The notes below the pieces were generated by a model. It made no database searches and had not been told where the DNA came from. It saw only the letters and a program-made list of their open reading frames with translations. 64,000 bases of DNA. It comes from Montifringilla adamsi. Its lineage: Eukaryota; Chordata; Aves; Passeriformes; Passeridae. The position numbers were made by a program, and so were the translations under genes. Below are positions 23,271 to 34,780 of this stretch, one piece after another. Within the stretch, counting starts at the first letter, position 1; every line of letters begins with the position of its first letter. The DNA is taken from the NCBI GenBank assembly GCA_017590115.1, contig JAGGNK010008337.1, positions 5,385,609 through 5,449,608 of the forward strand, read 5' to 3'.

Positions 23271-23831
23271 TCCCAGTTGTTGGTTTCTCTGGGTCTGGGT
23301 TGAAGGCACTGGAGGTGGTAGCTCATGTTCCAACTCAGGTGTTTATTATTTCTTATCAGTAAAACAGTCTCACTACTGTGAGTTCGGCAGCTTTTCATTA
23401 GAAGGCACAAAATGGCTAACAGTCTCTTGTTACAAGGTCTTTTAAGACTAAACTATCCAATTAAGAACTGACACCTAGATTATTTTCCCTTTTAACCCAA
23501 TAACTGATCCCAAAGAGCCCGCAATGTGGACTTTTCTGCCCAAACCCATGAAGAAGAAGGAAGAAGCATGAAGAAGAAACCCAGGACAACACCCTGTGCC
23601 CTCCATCATGCTTCCATCCACAACATACTAAAAATCCCAAAACCTAAATTTCTCAGCAAGTGCTACACCTACACTACTCTCTATAATCTATTTCACACTT
23701 TTGTGGATTCTGGTCTATTTTGAATTCTAGGAAACTTTCTCCATGAATGAGGGTCAAAGTCAGTGCTCCCCTGGGGGTCAGGGCACCCCAGAGCAGACAG
23801 AGAAATATTCCTGGTGCCCTGGGCTTCCACA
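23271..23831 (-). mobile_element. Solo ERV LTR, ERVL-like, reverse orientation
   Basis: On the minus strand the block begins TGTGGAAGCCCAGGG at 23831. It carries AATAATAAACACC (plus-strand TTTATT at 23342) as polyadenylation signal and ends near AACCAACAACTGGGA. GGGGG stands on both flanks and may be a 5-bp duplication, which would fit ERVL-type integration, but the G-rich flank makes that weak. I recognise the family from memory as a songbird LTR. Confidence 0.7.
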
Positions 23832-24422
23832 GGGGGCTCCAGGGCCACTCGGAAGTGCAGCTCCCTTCACCCCTTCAAACTGGCTTGGGGTGCTGCCCAC
23901 CAGCTGGGGATCACCCTCACTGGCAGCTGGATACTGCCCGGCCAATGTGCATCAATTGTGCTCTCCTTGAATCCCAAATATTTTTTCTCCAGAGCTGAAA
24001 GCTCTTTGTGAGCACACTCTGCAAGTCCAAACAGAAGAAAAATCTCTGTTTGGTCTGAAGCAGAACTTGGCGTGGCTGGCGGGGGAAGATGCCAAGTACG
24101 CGAGGGCTGTTTGCTCTCCTTGCAACAGTCAAGACTGCTCCTCTGCTCCGCCGAGGCACATCTGGCTGTCATCTCTGCACATCTGTATCCTGCGATTTAC
24201 ACAGTTTTCTCCCAGTGCTTTATGTGGTTTTGCACTGTGGAAAGAACAAAAGCGCATCTTTCTGCCCCTCTGAGAGCCAGCTCTGTGGGAGCCTTCCAAG
24301 GGCCCTCGCGGAGCAAGGGGACCTCCTCCAGAGCCTCCGTGGCCCTCCGTGGAGACAGCTCTGCGTGGCACCAAGCGTGGCAGACGGTGGCAGAGGTGCC
24401 ACAAAGCAAACCCTGTAACGCT
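23832..24422. other. Non-coding stretch, no gene seen
   Basis: Several frames are open on both strands, the longest continuing to 24869 because of downstream T runs. None has splice support or a recognisable domain. Confidence 0.4.
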
Positions 24423-24578
24423 CATCAGCATGCTAGTCACGTCTGGTCTTTAGCAGTTTTTTGTTTTTTTTTTTTTTTTTTTTTTTCCCTTACACATATA
24501 GCCGCGGGTAGAAGCATTCATCAGCGTGCTAGTCACGTCTGGTCTTTAGCAGGTTTTTTTTTTTTTTTTTTTTTTTTT
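24423..24578. repeat. Duplicated hairpin followed by T runs
   Basis: A 34-bp block occurs at 24423-24456 and 24519-24552 with a single difference, 96 bp apart. Each copy contains a 5-bp stem, TGCTA ... TAGCA, around GTCACGTCTGGTCTT, and is followed at once by a run of about 20-30 T. The T runs keep a 265-codon frame open by encoding Phe. This could be a small tandem duplication, or two copies of an RNA-like unit with a poly(T) end; I recognise no RNA family. Confidence 0.85.
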
Positions 24579-26149
24579 GTGCAGAAAACTCCTGTAGAAG
24601 GTAAATACAGAGTGTTTCTTTCAGAAGAGCAACATCCACCACGGTTCCCTTCCTTCTGTTTCTTCCAGCAGACGGAGCTGCTCAAAGCCTGTTCCACCCA
24701 CACACCAGTTTATTGGTGGGAGAGAAGAGGGAATTCTCCTGTCTTATGCTCCCCAGAAATGCACATGCTTCAGGAGCTAGTACTCACTACACTAGTAAGG
24801 CATTCGCTAACTTGCCTTGTGATTCTGAGTGGGAAATTTGTTCCTGAGCTTCGCAGGCTTCCTGGATAGTCCCAGTCTCCATTCTCAAGACAGTGAGCTC
24901 TCACCTGGTATTTACAAGCAGCCCTGCAATGGGACCAGGGGAGGCTTATGATGGAGGCACGAGTAATGATTTTGAAGTGACTCTCAGGGCCACATTTTCA
25001 AGAAGTTATAGACTTCAAAGGGACATTTAAATTTAAAGGGAGTACTTCGGGAGCACTGTCACAGTGCTCTGTCATGTCAGTAACAGGGGCTTTCACCCCC
25101 AAGCCTCTCTCACCCCACAGTGGATTGATTGCTTTCCCATGGCATCAATCGGTGACAGTCAGGATCTCTTTCCTCAGCTGGAGTGACTTGCTGTAGTGTT
25201 TGACAGTGCTACAGGTTTCAGAGTTGTTTACCATGGGATAAAACCTGCCCTGCCAGGGGGAAGGGAGTGTATCCTACCCGGAAAAAACACAAACCAAAAC
25301 AAAACCCTTCTTCCATAGTTATATCCTAAGCCAGTTCTCAACTCCGTTTACTGTTTGGGTGGGAGCTGGCTCTGCCTACCCCGGACCAACAGAGACACCA
25401 GCATTGTTAAAGTTGTGTGTAGGAGCATAAGCAGTAAATGTGTAAGAGTAGAGTTGGAAACCAACATCCTGTCAAGTTCAGAACTGGCAGAAACCTTTTC
25501 AGGAGAGGGTGGGTGCACGTAATTTGTTGCTGCCCCCAGAATGAGACTCTCTTTATTGAGAAAGGTTGGTAACTAACCAAAACTACTGACAGTGACATTT
25601 ACTTTCATTTCAGTCCGTGTCCAGCACACCATGGCAACTTTTGGGGAACAGTCGGACCTTAGGAACAGAGGTATTCGTTCTGCTGTCCTATTCATCTTAG
25701 CTGAAGGTGGCTCTCCAGCCAAAAAGGTCGATCCCTCGTGAAACTCCAGGGCCCCTCCTGGATAATGGTGTGTCTCCACAAGTGTGGGCCCTGCAGGGGC
25801 AGCTGTTCCCTCGTGTGTGCACAGGGCTCCGGGTTCAGCACAGCCTCTAGGCCTTTGTGTCAATGTTCCAGTAGCAATTACCACATTACAAGAGTGGGGG
25901 AAGGAATGTTCTGGCTGGCCCAGGTCTCTCCAGCGCAGCAGCCCCAGCAGAGGAGGGCTGGAGTGGCTGTGCGTGGGCTGTCCTGTGCCCAAGCAGGTGG
26001 CACAGCTCTCCAGAGGCGTGTGAGCCGGGCTGCCAGGGTGCCCAGCAGATGGGAAGCAAGAGGGCTCGCACAGGACTGAAGGGCAGGTGGAGCAGGTGGC
26101 TGCTCACCCGGCAAAAAGTTCAGGGCAGAGCATGAGAAAGGGGGAAAAA
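24579..26149. other. Non-coding stretch upstream of the CpG island
   Basis: No firm exon. On the minus strand a 139-codon frame (25992 to 25573) is followed by AATAAA (plus-strand TTTATT near 25551), which resembles the end of a short divergent transcript. On the plus strand, 25614-25670 has a fair acceptor (ATTTACTTTCATTTCAG) and a weak donor. Either could belong to an antisense or promoter-upstream RNA, but nothing here is recognisable. Confidence 0.35.
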
Positions 26150-26620
26150 TCCCCAGCCACCCGCAATGAGAAACCTCCCGGCGGTCTGAAAGGCGCAGGG
26201 GTGGCAGCGAGGGCTGCCTCCCGCCGTGCCCGGGATCACTGGTGAGGGCTCAGTGATGCGCTGAGGCTTTTCTGTGCCCAGCACCGCACGGGCGGCACAG
26301 GCCGTAGCCCAGGCGATGATGCCGAGCGGTGCCGAGCTCCCCAGCGGCGGCGGGAGGCGCGATGGAGCGACGCCGAGCGGAACCGATGCCCGGCAGCCCC
26401 CTCCCCGCCCAGGACCTGAGGGCAGCCGGCAGCGGGCACCGTGCCGCCGCCGTGAGGGGCCCGGCCCCGCCAGCCCCGGCACCGGGTGGCCGGAGCGCTC
26501 GTGCGGAGCCGCGGCGGTGCCGCCGTCCGGGGGTCCCCTGCCCGGCGCGCTTCAGCTGCGCGGGGGGCGGTCGGAAGCGGTTCGCGTTGTTGCCTTGCGG
26601 AGCCGTGAATGTAAGCAGAA
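26150..26620 (+). promoter_or_regulatory. CpG island, likely gene promoter and first exon
   Basis: This is the only clear CpG island in the window: about 450 bp of very GC-rich sequence with CG dinucleotides every few bases, in surroundings almost without CG. It has a GC box (CCCCGCCC near 26402) and an ETS-like CGGAAGCGG near 26573. A strong splice donor, GAAT/GTAAGC, occurs at 26610/26611, so a plus-strand first exon ending at 26610 is likely. The start site cannot be placed. Divergent transcription is possible, since a good minus-strand donor (CCGG/GTGAGC) lies near 26105. Confidence 0.8.
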
Positions 26621-29600
26621 CTGAGGCAAGGCTTATTTGCCTTTAAGAAGAGAAGAGCGTACGCCTCCGTGACTCGAATTTGCTTTTTAAATAAACAGTC
26701 GTGTCTGAAGGGTTTCACGGTGTCCAGCATGGTGCGAGGAATGCTCTCATGTTCAGAGAAGAGCACAAACACCAGCTACGGCTTGAACGCAGTGTTTCTT
26801 GTGGAGTATAACGATGTTGGGATGTGTTTTTAAGATTCGGGACTTTGATGCCCTCAATTTAATCGAATTGTCTTTATTTTTGTTTTACATGTCTTCTAAA
26901 ACTTACGCTTTTTCTTACAAACGTGATGATTGCTTCCAAGAAGTAAGGCCAGGAAAAACATGAGCATCGTTGTAAGTAAACAGGAGTTTATGTATGTACT
27001 GAGGTATATTCAAGTCTGCCAGCACGGAAGATGCAGATGTGTGACACCAATATCCATCCTTCCTTTACCTAAACTTCAAAGGCTGCCGGTGAGAAGGGCT
27101 GTGGTGCTGGGGCCACACCTGTGCTCTCTTCCCCCTTCATCAGCGGGAAGATGATCCGTGTCCGGCTGAGCAGACTGGCTGCATGCTGCTGCCTTTGCCA
27201 GACAAAATATTAATAGGTGATGTGGCAAGGGTGATTTTTACACTTATTTTAAAAGTGTACAGAGTGCACTCCCCTCTCTCTTCAGTGCAGTGCTCCTTCC
27301 CATCCTATTGTTATAAATGAATCATCTACCACACTATGTTTTGGGGTCTCTGCCGATGCAGAAGGGGCTCCATCTGCTCTAAAGGCGGGTGCCACAGGTG
27401 CATTTGTGCTCTGCCTGAGCTGCTGGAGTGTCCCCCAGCTGGTGCCGCAGCCGTGTGTCAGGCTTTGCCTCAGTTTGGGAGCCTGTCTCACGTTGTGGTC
27501 AGAGTTTGCTCAGAGTTGATCTGAGAGGTGAGGAATGGTGTTTGCAGAGCCAGGAGCAGCAGGGAGAAGAATCGTGTTGCATAGGGAAGTTTTCCACAGC
27601 ATCCACTGTGTCCGCTGGTGCTGCACGGTCCCAAAGTGAGCAGGCTCTAGGGGAGCCTTGGATACAGCCTGATGCTCTCCAGCATTTGTGTTGTGCTCAG
27701 GAGGTGGAAAGGTGTATTTCTCTGTAGTTGTTTCAGTATTTTTCCCACATGAAAACAGCATTTAGGATTCACAACATAAACTTTTGACTAGACTGCGGTG
27801 CTTTTGTGTCAGCTGGCATCTCTCTCCCTGCTGCCCTGGCAGGAGGCTCAGGGGTGGCTTTCACTGTGTGCTGCCTGGAGTGCATGTGGCATATGCAGCT
27901 CCCAACATCCTTGATGCCAGAGGGACTGATGGCAGTGGGAGGCTGGGCACAGGCTTCCCCGGGAAGTGACTGCTGCTCCTGGAGAGCCTTGGTGTCGAGG
28001 TGTGATGCATAGGCTTGAATCACCTCTTCGCATGATGCACGCTCGTTTTGAGTGCTGCAGTTTTTCTTTGTCAGTCCCCTTCCCCTCAGGCACCGTTTCA
28101 GCCATGGCCTGGATCTGGAGGAGCCAGGCTTTCTGGATCACTGCAGACTTGTGTGTGTGTGCAGAGGGTGTTGGGTGCCAGAGCCTCCTTGTGAGGTGTG
28201 TGTGCTGGCACGTCTCCGCAGGAAACAGGCGAGAGGCAGGTAACCACAGCAGTCTAGCTGATAAACCATCTGGAGCAGGCAGCTCTAGGGGACAGGGCAC
28301 GAGCTCTGGGATTCTGCTCTGGTAGCTCCCCCTGCTTTTCTGAGGGCCTTAATCAGATCTCTCCATGTCTCCTTTGGCTGGGTCTCGAAAACAAGGCTAC
28401 TTTGTGAAGTGAGTTTGAGATCTCCTGATGCTAAATGATGTGTAATAACAAAGTGTTAAAACATTATAGTGTTCTGTGAGCCTCATTCCAATGATCTCTC
28501 TATTCTACAAGGGTCAAGCTTTTGGAAATAGATATGGTGCTAAGAAGAAAACCAAGTTCACACTGTTTGTCTGGGCAGTGATCATACAGCTGGGGTGCCC
28601 CTTTCTCACTTGCCAGCAGTGTAAGTCTGTGGTTATGCTCTGGCATTAAGGAGGTCACACTGGTAACTGAGAGGTGTAACTGAGACCAAGCACAGCCCTG
28701 CAGACCCCAGATCCAGCTGCCAACCGCTGGCTGCCCGACTGCCACCCGCACAGAAAGGGTTGAACAAAGTGTGAAGCTGGGTTTCTTTCTTTTCCCCCTT
28801 CTTTATCCCCCCATCAGTCTGACTCGAATTCTCTGTTCTAATGAGAGGGAGGAGTGGAGACTTCATTATATGAGACTGTCTTGTAAATTGTAATGATTCA
28901 GGTTTTTCAAGGGAGGCCTTCTGAGTCAGGCCTTTTACCGGTTTGCTGTCACGGACAGCAGAAATAGCAGGGGCGTCAGTCAGTGGGATTTTTCTCCTCT
29001 TCTTTGTGTCCGTGTCTTTGGCAGGATGGTGAGGAAAAGCTGGGTCTGATTTTGCAGCCCTTACTCATGGGGATGGGCACATCCAAGCTCATGGAGTTGC
29101 CTGCGTGATTCAGGTCTGGAAGATTCAGGTTTCTTTTAAGTCTTGTTTTAACTTGATGGGAGTGAAGTGTTCAGGATGGTGGAGCAGGGCCTGCCAGATG
29201 CATTTTGACTGGCTCTGAGACTTAGCCTAAAAACGAAGCTCAGGCTGTTTTCACAGGACTGGTATTTGCCCGGTCCTTGTGGGCTGTGGTGTGTTGAAAG
29301 CATCCATGTCATGAGAACGCACTCTTAGAAAGCCTCTGAGCAATCCGGGGTTGTGTGATGAGAGATGGGGAGCAAAGATCCCGGGCACGTCCGCCTTCCA
29401 CCCCTGTGCTGGCTGGAGGAGCTCGGAAGGCTGGAATGAGCCATGTAGGCTGTTTGCTCCTGACCGCTTTGTCACGGGCCCTGCCTCAAAGGGCTTTTCC
29501 TTACAGATCTCCTTACTGCCAAAATAAGGCTGAAGAACCTTGGTGGGACAGATCCGGGTGCTCTAGCTGAGAGTTAAAGTGAAAACTCCCTGATTGGAGT

Positions 29601-32600
29601 GTTTTGGTTTGTGCGAACCAAGAAACCCAAACCGAACTTTAGAGGTCACGCAATGAAAGCACAAAAGCAGTTGTTTTCCTCACTTCTTCAGCGGAGCGTA
29701 ATCCTAGCTTCAGCGTGAGTAATCCTAGCCCAGATGTATTGCTGTAATCACTGGACCCCTGGATATGGGAATTTACCCTCACAAACTCGGGAGAGGCATC
29801 AGGCCAGAGCGTGGTATGTGACCTCTTTGGCAGGGAGTGTGTTTGGCCTTGCAGGAAATGACTTGTTCATTTATTTAGTACTTGTTCAAGGTCCTGCACC
29901 CACAGCTGAGTGAGACTGAGCCCTTGTGTCGAGCAACTGGGAGAGCAGCAGGGTTGGGCCATGCGGTGCTGCTTGCAGGGGTGAGGGCACCTGACCAGAA
30001 CCGTGCTTGGCTGGCAGCATCAGCTTCAGGTGCCAGCAGAGCAGGGCTTGCACACCTGGCTGTGGCTGAAGGACTGCCTTTGGAGCTCCCAAATCTCAGG
30101 GTCTGTGTGCAGTCCAGTTCACTGAAGTGCTGTGGGAGTATGCCACGCTGGCTGGCTTGCTGAGGCTGAGGTGGACTCTGGCGCAGCACCTGGAACCACG
30201 GGGTCGTGGTGCTCGGGATGCTCGGGAGCTCTGCCTCCAGCAGGGCATGAGGGCAGAGGGCTGCTGGCTGCCTCAGCTGCTCAACAGCAGAGAGAACATC
30301 AGGCTGGCAGAGGGTGAGTTGCAGAAGGTCTCAGCAGCTGATGTTCCTTTGGTGCCTCTCAAGGCTTGGGTAGGATTGTGCTGCACACCTGCCTGTGCTG
30401 ATGGAGCTCTGTGGGCTCAGGCCTGCCCTGTCCATGGCTTTTGGCCGCTCCTGCCCTCCTTGGTGCCTCCTGCCTGGGCTCTGGCATGGTGGTGGCCCTT
30501 AGCTGAGCCCTTCCAGCAGGCTAACCCAGCAGAAAACTAGTCCAGGATGAATAAAGGAGGTTTATTGCCAAATCAGCACACTGAGATGACTTGGTGAGGG
30601 GCATTAACAGAGAGCCCTTGGGTGGTGGCTGTGGTCAGAACAGCAGAGCTCATGAGGACGTGGGTGTGCTTCGTTGGTTCTGTCCCAGCCCTTTCCCAGT
30701 ACTTCTTGCTGCTAACCTTCAGGAGTCCATAATTAGAAAAGACAGGCTGATCACAGTGTCTGTTTTTGGTCAGAGATGCTCAAAAGACTCAGCTGAACCT
30801 GTAATATATTCACGTGGCAGGTATTTGTGCCTGCTTCCTCTTGGGAGGATACAGACATTAAAAAAAGTCTGTGCTGGTATGGGACAGGGTCATTTAGGAG
30901 ATCAGCATCCAGCCCCACAGCTGGAAAACTCCTCTCACCCTGGACCTGACTTGCTTCTAGGTGTTAGCCTCTCTCAGGGTACTTTACTCTGTTTTGTGTC
31001 TGTTCTTTAAATTGATAGCAACTCTCTGGTAGCTAGGAAGATCATTGGATTTTTTCTGGTTTCTGTTCCTTTGGAATGGTTTAAGTTACCCCTTCTGGAC
31101 TTCCTGTTGACTAGCATAGAAAATTTAGTTTTCATAAAGCCTTCCCTAATAATAAAAGAAGAAAGAAAACAGCTAGGTTTTGTGAAACTGAGCCTGAAAA
31201 TTTCAGAATTTTGTGGTTTGGAATGGAAACCACATGAGCTTTGTAGGAGTGCAGGGTCTGAGGGATGCACCTTAGGATCCAGAGCAGCAGTACAGTGGGA
31301 GCTGTACGATGCTGTGCTCGTCTCTCCCAACTCCTTTCACAGCCCACAGCCAGGCAGTTGAGCTACAGCAGTGCATCTTTAAAAACAAATTTAGAGAGTT
31401 TAAAGTTTTTACTCTTTTTCTAGCCTTGCCTTCCTTGCCCTTCTCAAGAGCAGTCTTTAGGCTTGGGGCTTTGGAGAGCAACCGAGGATGTTGAAAAGCT
31501 TTGTTCTGCTCTGGGTTTTATCAGCAGGAGCCAAGTCAGACTGATGCCAAAAGCCACTGGTAACCTCATCCTAATTTTTTTCCGCTGCTGTGGCTTTCTG
31601 GGCAGGAGTGGTCAGGCATGCCCAGGTGTGGGCAGTGTGCTCCAGGTCTTTCCGTGGTAATCATCCCTTCCTGTTCTCATGCTCTCAGGAGAGCAGGGCT
31701 GCGCGGTGAGTAAATCCTTGTGGCTGCTCCACATTACTCACAGCATCAAAGGGAAAGCCTGTGGAAACAAGGTGGTAAATGTGTGTAATTTGCAGCTCGT
31801 GGATGGGTTCTTGGCTGACCCTACAGGGATGTAGGTGTTCTGTCTCTCCTCCCTGTGGGATCCTTGCTGGACTGTCAGACTCCTGCAGCCCTGAACAGCC
31901 TGTCCTGTTACTTACTGCCAAGGGCATCTGGATGGGAGCTTGCAGTGAGCTGGAGATCCCTCGGGGCCGGTTCCCTCTGTCTTGTCCCATGGCAAGGTTC
32001 ACGTTCCCTTTCCTTGCGTCACCTCCCGCAGGTCAGGTCTCCACAGCAGTCAGCAAAGGAATGTTCAGGTGAGACTGAGCCCCGATTTTGTCAGCTTGGG
32101 GTCCATAGCAGTGGAGCTGACTTGCTTCCCATGGCCATGGGATGAGCCTGCTGTGCCCAGGCTGGAGCTGCTGGGACAGCGACATGGCCATGGGATGAGC
32201 CTGCTGTGCCCAGGAATTTGGGAGGATGCTGAGGCCTCCATCACTTCAGCCAGGAGGCAGCTAAATCAGAAGAGCAGCTGGACCTGTGTGAGACAGGAAA
32301 TAGGTGCAGTCCCTGTGTCTGTACTGTTGCATGGCTGGATTTCAGCTTAATGCTCAGATTTAAAAAGAAAGTGGGTACAATCTCTAGATGCCAAGCTTTT
32401 CTTCAGAAGCAGGCCGAGAAGACTCTGGAAATAACAGGATTTCTCAGTGTGCTTGATTGTCGGAGGGAAAAGAAGGGAAGGGAGTGGGACAGGATGTTGC
32501 ATCCAGCAGAAAGGGCTGGACTCCAGGCCAGATTAAAGACTGAAGCTTGAGGTGAACTGGAGATGTTTAAGCTGGGTTTTTCTTGCTGTCATTCTTTTTG

Positions 32601-33605
32601 GTTTGTTTGTTTGTGGGCTTTTGTTTTGTTTTTCTTTTTAAGTTTGGTGTCTGGTTTTTGTGGGGTGGGGTTGATTTTTTTTTTGTATTCCTGGGACTAG
32701 GAGCATTATACCAAGGACTCCAGGGAAAGGTCCTGGGCCTTGTTCTTCTGGAAGAAGGGAGGCATTGAAGAGGAGTCCAGATGTGGTGTCCAGGGAGAAA
32801 GCTGTGTGAGACAGTACTTGCTGGGACTTTATTTGCCTTTTATGGACTCTTTTGGCTAACATGGAATGTCATCTGCCTATAAGCCTTGCCTGTGGGAAGC
32901 AGATGGTCCCCAGGTCCTGGCTGGGACCTGGGAATGGTCTGGAGGAGAGGGGGGCAGGGTGTGTCTCCAGCTGCATCTCCTGCCCCACATTGTCCTCTTG
33001 CTCAGCTCTGCAAGGCTGGGGCGCGTGTCCTGTGTTGGTGGATGTGAGTGTGTGTTGGGAAGGGGAAATACCTGCTTTTAGTGGGGGAAAAGCCCTCTTG
33101 GGCACAAAGGAGTGTCAGATGGGGTTTGGAGGCATGGGTTTGGTTGTTTTGGGACGTTGCTGTGCCGAGCTGCTGGCCAAGCAGCCGTGTAAAGTGGGAT
33201 GCACAGCCTGGCCTGACTGTTCCTCCTCCGATGGTGTGCGCAGAGCTCAGCTCAGGGCTGGGTTTGTCTCCACAGGCAGTCGGCATCAGGGTGACTTGCA
33301 GTGTGTGGAGTGCTGGGGCCCAGTTCAGGTGGTTACCCCGGCTCTTCCTCGCTCTGGCCATTCCTCAGCCCCTGATCCTGCTGGGGGAAATGGGAGCAAG
33401 CCTGTCTGCAGGCTGCAAGGGAGGGAAACTGAGGCACGAGGGAATTTGAGGGGTTCTCCAGGCTCGGGAGTGACAGGTACCCAGGTGCAGCTCTGGTCCC
33501 CAAGTGTTCTGTCCTGTCCCTGCGGATTAGCCCTGGGAAGCGTGCCTGTCCCCATAGTGGCTGAGGGATTGCAGTGCACAGCAGCAGGCATCACCTATCC
33601 AATGA
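26621..33605 (+). other. Probable intron 1, no exon recognised
   Basis: Long stretch with no LTR and no recognisable CR1. Many short to medium chance frames occur on both strands. A 32-bp block is repeated at 32130-32161 and 32183-32214. If the plus-strand gene model is right, this is the first part of a first intron of about 12 kb. Confidence 0.4.
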
Positions 33606-33755
33606 GAACTGCAAACAGATTTTAATGGTTCAATTGGGAAAGAGCTTGCTGAAGTCCAGAAAAAGAATCTTTTTGATATGCAAGCCAAAAACATGCTAAC
33701 TGAGCTACAAACAACTGAAGGGTCTGCTATTAAAATCATCCTTATTCAGAGATAG
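33606..33755 (+). pseudogene. Possible protein-coding relic
   Basis: Fifty codons, from a stop upstream to a TAG at 33753-33755, have a Lys/Glu/Gln/Leu-rich, helix-like composition (GKELAEVQKKNLFDM...) unlike the Trp/Cys/Arg-rich chance frames around it. There is no start codon at the left edge and no convincing splice site, so a piece of an old retrocopy or transposon protein is more likely than an exon. I do not recognise the parent. Confidence 0.2.
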
Positions 33756-34287
33756 ACTCAACTGGTTTCTTTTCCCTAAAATGGCCAGAACATCCTGTAA
33801 CATAAAGCAGGAGGAGAAACGAGCCTTACATGGACATTCCTTTTTCCTCTGACAAGACCTACCCTCCAATTCTCAGTGCACCTCTACATGGTCGTTGATT
33901 TGTGTGTTGTTGAGAGGATGGGGCAGAAAGAAACTCTTGTAAATGAGCGTTGTCTGTGCTGAGACAGTGCAGCAATTCACTTCAGGGGGAGCTGGTCCCA
34001 GCCATACACAGCTCGCTTGTTCAGCAGGTTCCATCAGCTGTGCTCACAGCTGGGACAGCAGTGGCATGGCAGGAGAGGCAGGCAGCACTTAAAAACACCC
34101 TCAAGTTAGTTAAATTTGCTGCTGGCTGTTGACGGGGTAAAACAAATTGAGTTTCGTGTTCTTTGGATTTGTTCTTGCACTAAATCAGAGGAGGCAGCAA
34201 ATCAAGCTTGTTCAGAAGTGGAGGAGTTGTCCAAGAAAGTAAATGAGTAATGTGATAGCCTCTTGAATGGAGAAATGATCCAAAGGG

Positions 34288-34446
34288 AGGTTGCAGGGGT
34301 GCCTGTCTCCATAGCAAAAGCGTCTTTGTGGCCTCTTCTGGACTTGCTGCCCCAGGTCCATCCACATCCTTCTGGTGTTGGTGTCCCCGGAGCTGAATTC
34401 CAGGTGGGGCCTCACCAGAGCACAGCGATATTTTTACAGCTTTGAT
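34288..34446 (-). repeat. CR1 LINE fragment, reverse orientation
   Basis: The plus strand contains GTGGCCTCTTCTGGACTTGC, TGCCCCAGGTCCATCCACAT, TGGTGTCCCCGGAGCTGAAT and TCCAGGTGGGGCCTCACCAG. This is the reverse complement of the CR1 segment that lies further from the 3' end than the copies at 8.5 and 11 kb. The 3' tail is missing, so the copy is truncated on both sides. Confidence 0.85.
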
Positions 34447-34710
34447 CATAAGGCTATTTTAAAAAAATCCCCAAAAACTAAACCAGGCTTTTTGTTTCAT
34501 TTTAAGAAAACCATGTACTGTCCAAGGGAAGCAGGAGTTCTCTTTTTTCCCCCTCTCAGTGTCCCTTGAGTGCCTCTCGGGTGTGGGGGTGGCAGAGCTG
34601 CTCGGGAGAGGGAGGCTGGGGACCCGGGGGCTCTGGGGCTGGCATCTCAAATTGTTTAAATTGGCTGTGGTGGCACAGTGCCAGCTGACACCAGCTGAGA
34701 ATCTGGACAG

Positions 34711-34780
34711 AACAACTTGTCCAAGGTCACCTCACGGGCTAAGAGTAGAGCAGTGAATTAAACCCGGGTCTGCAGTGTCT
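34711..34780 (-). repeat. MIR-like SINE relic
   Basis: The stretch AACTTGTCCAAGGTCACCTC, then GGGCTAAGAGTAGAGCAGTG and AACCCGGGTCTGCAG, follows the reverse complement of the MIR core (the usual order being CTTGCCCAAGGTCACACAGC, then GTGGCAGAGC, then GAACCCAGGTCTG). MIR elements are shared across amniotes, so this is much older than the CR1 and LTR copies. The assignment is from memory of the consensus. Confidence 0.6.

Noticed and set aside
24072..24869. 265-codon plus-strand frame, the longest in the window
   Set aside because: It stays open because two T runs encode Phe and because a 34-bp block is duplicated; there is no domain, no promoter and no splice support.
26236..26772. 178-codon minus-strand frame over the CpG island
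   Set aside because: CG-rich DNA has few stop codons in any frame; plus-strand frames are open over the same bases, so the length carries no weight.
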